Positions 23,523 through 27,800 of a stretch of 27,800 bases of DNA are shown in pieces (the stretch's first letter is position 1; each line of letters starts with the position of its first letter). This DNA comes from UBA6182 sp964479585. GTDB taxonomy: Bacteria; Bacillota_I; Bacilli_A; Erysipelotrichales; Erysipelotrichaceae. The stretch covers positions 1-27,800 of the forward strand of contig CAYZMP010000021.1 of the NCBI GenBank assembly GCA_964479585.1, in the 5' to 3' direction. The translations under genes were made by a program, and so were the position numbers. Below the pieces are notes generated by a model. That model was not told the origin of the DNA. It searched no databases and saw only the letters and a program-made list of their open reading frames with translations.

Positions 23523-24620
23523 TTAGTCTGTAACTGTTACTGTTACAAATTCTGTTGGAATTTCAGAAGCAGATTCAACATCTTCGTCTTTTAACATTCC
23601 AGTGCGGATACCATCTGTATCTGCAACAAGTGCAGCAAAGATTGCATCATAATCAGCTTTTGTGAATGTGCTAAAACGTGAGAAGTCTTCAGGTAAACCA
23701 ACACCATCAACTGTTACATCAAGAGTTACTGATTCTCCACCTTTAAATGCGTCAGCATAGTAATCTTCCAATGCCATGTATACAGAAGTTCCTAATCCTT
23801 TTAAAGCAGATGTAATAACAGTTGCTGATTCATCGCGTTGATCAACGTCAACACCGATAACTTTTCCATCATTAGCTTCTGCGGCTGCCATTACTGAGTT
23901 ACCAGCACCACCAGCTGCAGCAAAGATAACTTCTACACCTGAATCAAACCATGCAGCAGCGCGTGTTTGGTGACCAGGAGTTGGTTCAAAGTCGCCTAAG
24001 TATGTGTATTGAATGGTTACATTTTCTTCTAGTTTAGCTGCAGCATATTCTGCACCTTGAACAAATCCATAACCGAAACGTACAACAGCAGGTACTGCCA
24101 TACCACCCATAAATCCTAGGCTACGATATCCATCCATTACTGCTGCATAACCAGCTAAGAATCCAGCTTGGTCTTCAGCATAGAAAATGGAATGAACATT
24201 GTCTTCAATTCTAAATTCTGTGTATGTTCCATCTTGTGGGAAACCATCAAGAAGAACAAATTTTACTTCTGGGAACAAATCTTGAGCTTGGAATATTGCA
24301 GGCTCAAACAAGAATCCAGGAGTAACAATAACTTTCGCGCCAGCTTCTACAGCTAACGTGATCGAGTTAATGTACTGTTGAGTGTCTTGTGCTGCAGGAG
24401 CATAATATTTGTAAGTAATATCATTATCCTCCGCATAGTCTCTTAACCCTTCCCAAGCACCTTGGTTAAAGGATTTGTCATCAATAGTACCAACATCAGT
24501 AATCAGTGCTAGTTCATATGTACGATCTCTAGGATCGTCCGCACCGTTGTCTGATGAAGGTGCACATGCACTAATCGTCAATGCCATTAACGCGACAAGT
24601 AAGATTAATAATTTTTTCAT
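23523..24620 (-). CDS. nupN: BMP-family nucleoside-binding lipoprotein
   Basis: Extracellular lipid-anchored substrate-binding protein of the nucleoside importer (also called BmpA/PnrA-like). The 365 residues begin with a lipoprotein signal MKKLLILLVALMALTISAC, with lipobox ISAC and the lipidated Cys19, followed by a short acidic linker. The BMP signature DVGTIDDKSFNQGAWEGL (about 42-59) lines the nucleoside pocket. FMGGMAVPAVVRFGYGF (about 173-189) is typical too. Its G+C-richer, regular codon use fits strong expression. GGAGG lies 9 nt before the ATG. A near-consensus promoter precedes it and a terminator follows, so it is partly uncoupled from nupOPQ. In Bacillus subtilis NupNOPQ imports guanosine; the substrate here is unknown. 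Confidence 0.93.
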   Translation of the reverse strand: MKKLLILLVALMALTISACAPSSDNGADDPRDRTYELALITDVGTIDDKSFNQGAWEGLRDYAEDNDITYKYYAPAAQDTQQYINSITLAVEAGAKVIVTPGFLFEPAIFQAQDLFPEVKFVLLDGFPQDGTYTEFRIEDNVHSIFYAEDQAGFLAGYAAVMDGYRSLGFMGGMAVPAVVRFGYGFVQGAEYAAAKLEENVTIQYTYLGDFEPTPGHQTRAAAWFDSGVEVIFAAAGGAGNSVMAAAEANDGKVIGVDVDQRDESATVITSALKGLGTSVYMALEDYYADAFKGGESVTLDVTVDGVGLPEDFSRFSTFTKADYDAIFAALVADTDGIRTGMLKDEDVESASEIPTEFVTVTVTD

Positions 24621-24658
24621 GTAAATCTTCCTCCATTGCAGTTTATCTGCTAGTTATT

Positions 24659-24687
24659 ATTGTAGTACAAAGTTACGTAATAATCAA
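24659..24687 (-). promoter_or_regulatory. Promoter of the nup operon
   Basis: TTGATT (24687-24682), exactly 17 nt, then TACAAT (24664-24659) on the minus strand. The start near 24652 gives a leader of about 32 nt. A small GCAG/CTGC hairpin (24638-24650) sits at its 5' end and could shield the mRNA, followed by GGAGG. The leader is too short for a riboswitch. A catabolite-element-like sequence lies upstream at 24706-24720. Confidence 0.75.
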
Positions 24688-24705
24688 TAAGTTGTCCTTA
24701 AAAGT

Positions 24706-24720
24706 CGTAAGCGATTGCAT
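24706..24720 (-). promoter_or_regulatory. Possible CcpA (cre-like) site
   Basis: The minus strand reads ATGCAATCGCTTACG, which matches WTGNAANCGNWNNCW at all but the last position. It is centred about 60 nt before the predicted nup start, upstream of the -35, a position where CcpA activates some Bacillus genes. One short degenerate match can arise by chance. Confidence 0.3.
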
Positions 24721-24737
24721 AAATATAGCTAATTTTT

Positions 24738-24773
24738 GTCACAAAAAGAAAACCGACGATGTTTTGTCGGTTT
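24738..24773 (-). terminator. ftsK terminator
   Basis: AAACCGAC (24750-24757) pairs with GTCGGTTT (24766-24773) around an 8-nt loop, followed on the minus strand by TTCTTTTT. The ftsK stop (24772-24774) lies in the stem. Confidence 0.85.
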
Positions 24774-26952
24774 ATTGATCATCTTTACTGACAAGTACTT
24801 CTCTAGGTTTTGAACCTTGTGGTGGACCAATAATTTCTTCCATTTCGAGTGAATCCATCATGCGCGCAGCGCGATTATAACCTAAGGAGAAGCGTCGTTG
24901 AATCATCGATGTCGATGCTTTTTGATTGGATATCACAAAGTCTTTTATATCTTCATACAGAGGATCATCACTAGCTAAGACAAAACCATTATTAGACTCT
25001 ACACCATCTAAGTCCATAAACGCATCTTCATATTGTGGTTTACCTTGTCCAATGGCTGCTTGTGCTACTTTTTTCACTTCATCATCACTGACAAACACAC
25101 CTTGAATTCGAATCGGATTAGGTTCACCAATAGGCACATACAACATATCCCCTGACCCAAGTAGTTTTTCAGCTCCACCAACATCTAAGATGGTTCGTGA
25201 ATCGACGTTGCTTGATACCGCAAAAGCAATACGAGAAGGAATGTTTGCTTTAATAATACCCGTAATAACATCCGTGGATGGCCGTTGAGTGGCGACAATC
25301 AAATGGATACCAGCAGCTCGTGCAAGCTGTGTGATTCGTTGAATTGAAGCTTCTACTTCTTTTCCAGCAACAATCATTAAATCCGCAAGCTCATCAATGA
25401 TGACAACAATTTTTGGCATAATTGATAAATGCTCTTGAGGATACGCTAATACTTTTTCATTGTAGGCGCTAATGTTACGGACACCTACTTTTGCAAACAC
25501 ATCGTAGCGATTTTCCATCGTACTAACAACTGTCTTTAATGCTTTAGCGGCTGTAGATGCATCAGAAACAACAGGTGCAATCAGATGAGGGATATCATGA
25601 TAAGCAGTAAATTCTACCTTTTTAGGATCAATTAAAAGCATTTTAACTTCACTTGGTGTGCTTCTAAGTAATAGCGTCGTAATAATGGCGTTTACCGCGA
25701 CACTTTTACCACTTCCGGTTGCTCCAGCAATTAGTAAATGTGGCATTTTATCAAGTTCACCATAAATAGCTTGCCCCATTAGATTTTTACCTAAGGCAAA
25801 CAATAGCTTACGATCGGCTTTTTCACTTGGTATGCTCTCCATAATTTCAAGCAAACGTACCGGTGTCATTTCAACATTTGGTATTTCAACACCGACTGCA
25901 TTACGACCAGGTATCGGTGCTTCAATACGAATATCTTTTGCTTGCAAACTCATTTTTATGTTATCGGATAAACTAGCAATTTTTGATATTTTTACATTGG
26001 AGTCAGGACGAATTTCAAATTTTGTCACCGATGGTCCAATGTGATAAGTAATTAGCTCGGCGTGAATTTGAAATTGCTCCAACAGTTCAATGAGTTGTTT
26101 TCCTTTACGTTGGGCAACGGTATTGTTGATGCTGCTACCTTTTTTAGATTTAAAGGCATCCAACAAACTTAAAGATGGCAATGTATAGCTTTTAATGACA
26201 TCAATGGTAGCGGCAGATGTCGTTTTACTTTCACTAACAACCGCTTGTTTAACTGGTGTTTTGTTTGTCACACTATCACTATCAATAAACACTGATTTTT
26301 TGGCTTCACTTTTTGCAATTGCTTCATCCATCGATTGTGCTGAAGGAGTTTCAAATAAATCCAGTTGTTTGTCTTTGATTGGTTTATCTTTTTTCTTAAC
26401 TTTATCTTTTTTAAACAAACTTGGCATTTTAAAGGTGAAGGATGGGAAAATAATCGGTCCAACAAGCAAGTACAGCGAAAAAATCGTAATCGTCACTAAT
26501 ACAACCCACGTTCCTTCCCTTGCTACAAGTGAACTTACAACACCATACAATATCGCCCCAAAGATTCCAGCCTGTGCTGGCAAGGATTCATTAAAGATCA
26601 GCAGTGCACGTGATAAGTAGTTTGTTAAGTAACTAAAACCACTTTCTATGGTTGTGCTTGCTAAAGCAAGATACAAATACAAAGCCACTAGCGCTAATAT
26701 TAATCCAATCGTTATTTTTCCTTTAGGAAACACAAGTTGCTTTTTAAAAAGCATTCCTAAAGCGACGATAAACAATAGTGCATACACAAAGATAGGATAA
26801 CTACCAAAAAGCACTAAAAAGATACGGTGTAAAAACACACCTAAAATACCCAATCTAAATTGTGCAATGATAACAAGCATCATGACAATAAGAGCATAGG
26901 CAACCATCACTATTTCTTGTTGTAGTGTTTTCTTTGATTTTTTTCTAGCCAT
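24772..26952 (-). CDS. ftsK: DNA translocase FtsK/SpoIIIE
   Basis: Membrane-anchored motor that pumps chromosomal DNA through the closing division septum. The 726 residues hold about four to five membrane segments (about 14-35, 42-68, 80-100, 126-143, 148-170). A charged linker (about 175-280) leads to the RecA-like motor with Walker A GATGSGKS (410-417) and Walker B VVIIDE (516-521). A C-terminal gamma winged helix (about 660-715, STSMIQRRFSLGYNRAARMM) reads orientation sequences. AAGGAAG precedes the ATG. It starts 8 nt after the RNase J gene. In Bacillus spoIIIE also lies near an RNase J gene (rnjB). No sporulation gene is visible here, so general chromosome segregation is the safe call. 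Confidence 0.95.
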   Translation of the reverse strand: MARKKSKKTLQQEIVMVAYALIVMMLVIIAQFRLGILGVFLHRIFLVLFGSYPIFVYALLFIVALGMLFKKQLVFPKGKITIGLILALVALYLYLALASTTIESGFSYLTNYLSRALLIFNESLPAQAGIFGAILYGVVSSLVAREGTWVVLVTITIFSLYLLVGPIIFPSFTFKMPSLFKKDKVKKKDKPIKDKQLDLFETPSAQSMDEAIAKSEAKKSVFIDSDSVTNKTPVKQAVVSESKTTSAATIDVIKSYTLPSLSLLDAFKSKKGSSINNTVAQRKGKQLIELLEQFQIHAELITYHIGPSVTKFEIRPDSNVKISKIASLSDNIKMSLQAKDIRIEAPIPGRNAVGVEIPNVEMTPVRLLEIMESIPSEKADRKLLFALGKNLMGQAIYGELDKMPHLLIAGATGSGKSVAVNAIITTLLLRSTPSEVKMLLIDPKKVEFTAYHDIPHLIAPVVSDASTAAKALKTVVSTMENRYDVFAKVGVRNISAYNEKVLAYPQEHLSIMPKIVVIIDELADLMIVAGKEVEASIQRITQLARAAGIHLIVATQRPSTDVITGIIKANIPSRIAFAVSSNVDSRTILDVGGAEKLLGSGDMLYVPIGEPNPIRIQGVFVSDDEVKKVAQAAIGQGKPQYEDAFMDLDGVESNNGFVLASDDPLYEDIKDFVISNQKASTSMIQRRFSLGYNRAARMMDSLEMEEIIGPPQGSKPREVLVSKDDQ

Positions 26953-26960
26953 AAACTTCC

Positions 26961-27800
26961 TTAATTGTTTATTTCAATAATGACAGGCAACACCATTGGG
27001 CGTTTGCTTGTCGATTTATACACATACTTCGATATTTTATCTTTTGCTTCCATGCGAGCACTGTTGTTATCGTATCGATTCTCTTTCACCATCGTTTCGA
27101 CAGTTTCTTCCATGATGTTAGCAACCGTTTTAACAATATGATCGGCATCTTTTAAGTAGATAACACCACGAGATTGAACATCTGGTCCACCAATAATGTC
27201 TTTCGTTTTAAAGTCTAAAACTAAACCAACAATCATTGCTCCATCAGATGCTAAAAATTCACGATCTTTTAATACTCGACCACCAATGTCCAAGCTTTCC
27301 ATACCATCAATTAAGATTTCTTCAAAATCGAGATTAGTGTGTGCTCGTGTGTATTTGCCATCTTCAAATGTCGCAATCATACCATTATCAAGCACTATAA
27401 TATTTTGTGCTTTAATGCCATTATCAAATGCTAAGTTAGCATTATTAACAAGGTGACGATATTGTCCTTTGACCGGTATGTAATATTCTGGCTTAAACAA
27501 GTTAATAAGCATTTTAATGTCTTCTTTTGAACCATGCATGGATAGTGTTTTGCGGTGGTCAAAACTAATGACATGACAACCTTCTTTGTATAGTTCATTT
27601 TCCATTGCTGCTGCTTCAACTTCGGTATGTGGCACTGCTGGTGATGCTAAGATTACAGTGTCAGTTGGACGCAAGGAAATTCGATCATCTTCATTAATCG
27701 CAATTTTATGCATCATTTTAAACACATTAGGACCATTAGCTGCCACAATGACCACAACATTATCCACATTGTTGTCATAATTATCTATTGAAATTTCGCT
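26961..27800 (-). CDS. rnjB: RNase J, C-terminal part (cut by window edge)
   Basis: Partial gene. The frame is open to base 27800 with no start codon supported inside, giving about 279 residues, roughly the second half of a 550-residue RNase J (5'-3' exonuclease and endonuclease of mRNA decay). Recognisable parts are the end of the beta-CASP domain (LSMHGSKEDIKMLINLF, then KPEYYIPVKGQYRHL), and the C-terminal domain with LKDREFLASDGAMIVGL, SRGVIYLKD and KRPMVLPVIIEI. Canonical RNase J1 has SGHG and PVHGEYR at those two places. Here the first His is kept, but the second motif has Lys and Gln instead of His and Glu. The weakly active J2 paralogue also departs from His there in Bacillus, and rnjB lies near spoIIIE, so J2 is favoured. 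The metal-binding N-terminus is outside the window. Confidence 0.8.
   Translation of the reverse strand, partial: SEISIDNYDNNVDNVVVIVAANGPNVFKMMHKIAINEDDRISLRPTDTVILASPAVPHTEVEAAAMENELYKEGCHVISFDHRKTLSMHGSKEDIKMLINLFKPEYYIPVKGQYRHLVNNANLAFDNGIKAQNIIVLDNGMIATFEDGKYTRAHTNLDFEEILIDGMESLDIGGRVLKDREFLASDGAMIVGLVLDFKTKDIIGGPDVQSRGVIYLKDADHIVKTVANIMEETVETMVKENRYDNNSARMEAKDKISKYVYKSTSKRPMVLPVIIEINN

Noticed and set aside
24621..24771. Possible purine riboswitch upstream of the nucleoside importer
   Set aside because: The predicted leader is only about 32 nt and holds only a 4-bp hairpin. No three-way junction or conserved purine-aptamer loops are visible.
26195..26620. 141-residue open frame opposite the ftsK membrane and linker region
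   Set aside because: Apparent hydrophobic stretches mirror the low-complexity coding of ftsK, and there is no promoter or start context.
1..27800. Mycoplasma-type genetic code (TGA as Trp)
   Set aside because: Genes such as scpA, ymfF, alaR and nupP end at TGA at the expected family length, several with the TGA overlapping the next ATG.
1..27800. Mobile elements, CRISPR arrays, tRNA or rRNA genes
   Set aside because: I found no transposase, integrase, spaced direct repeats, long terminal inverted repeats or cloverleaf-like sequence. All inverted repeats seen fit terminators or short operators.

Overview
The window looks like ordinary core chromosome of a low-GC bacterium from the Bacilli/Mollicutes side of the Firmicutes. 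The sequence is AT-rich and genes are tightly packed. Gene order follows Bacillus-type blocks: scpA-scpB-rluB; rsmE-mtaB-deoC-rpsU; RNase J-ftsK-nupNOPQ-ymfF-ymfH; and alaR-alaT. Several genes end in TGA where it overlaps the next ATG, so TGA is a stop, and the Mycoplasma code (TGA = Trp) does not apply. An Acholeplasma/Izemoplasma/Haloplasma- or Erysipelotrichia-like organism would fit, but the genus cannot be read from the sequence. Twenty-five of 28 genes are on the minus strand. I see no tRNA, rRNA, CRISPR array, insertion sequence, prophage or obvious defence island.

Layout by region. (1) 1-430: rpsU (minus) with a strong terminator, and a divergent promoter for an orphan SWIM zinc-finger protein (plus). 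(2) 2082-12972: an unbroken minus-strand run, transcribed from right to left. It reads thyA, folA, a PlsC-like protein, pdp, scpA, scpB, rluB, rsmE, an unknown gene, mtaB, a murE-type ligase, deoC and a SEC-C protein. One promoter precedes thyA, another precedes scpA, and a terminator lies at the far end. It combines thymidylate and folate metabolism, pyrimidine-nucleoside catabolism (Pdp, DeoC), chromosome condensation (ScpAB) and RNA modification. (3) 13037-15144: the alaR-alaT regulator/aminotransferase pair and a short SsbB-like gene, each with its own promoter and terminator. (4) 15145-27800: an active/inactive M16 peptidase pair (ymfF-ymfH), a plus-strand NAD-salvage pair (pncA-pncB), a nucleoside ABC importer (nupN/bmpA-nupO-nupP-nupQ), the FtsK/SpoIIIE translocase, and the C-terminal part of an RNase J cut by the window edge.

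No clearly new multi-gene system is evident. The points most worth a second look are proteins that keep a family fold but have lost or altered key motifs: a PlsC-like protein without the catalytic His, a MurE-type ligase with EDQR where DNPR is expected, and an RNase J with PVKGQYR in place of PVHGEYR. Two further genes also stand out, an unrecognised 254-residue gene inside the conserved rsmE-mtaB pair and the orphan SWIM protein. At the regulatory level, the nup operon has a terminator followed by a new promoter between the binding protein and the transporter genes. Five gene pairs share an identical 8-nt overlap form (ATGNNTAA), and several terminator stems contain the stop codon itself.
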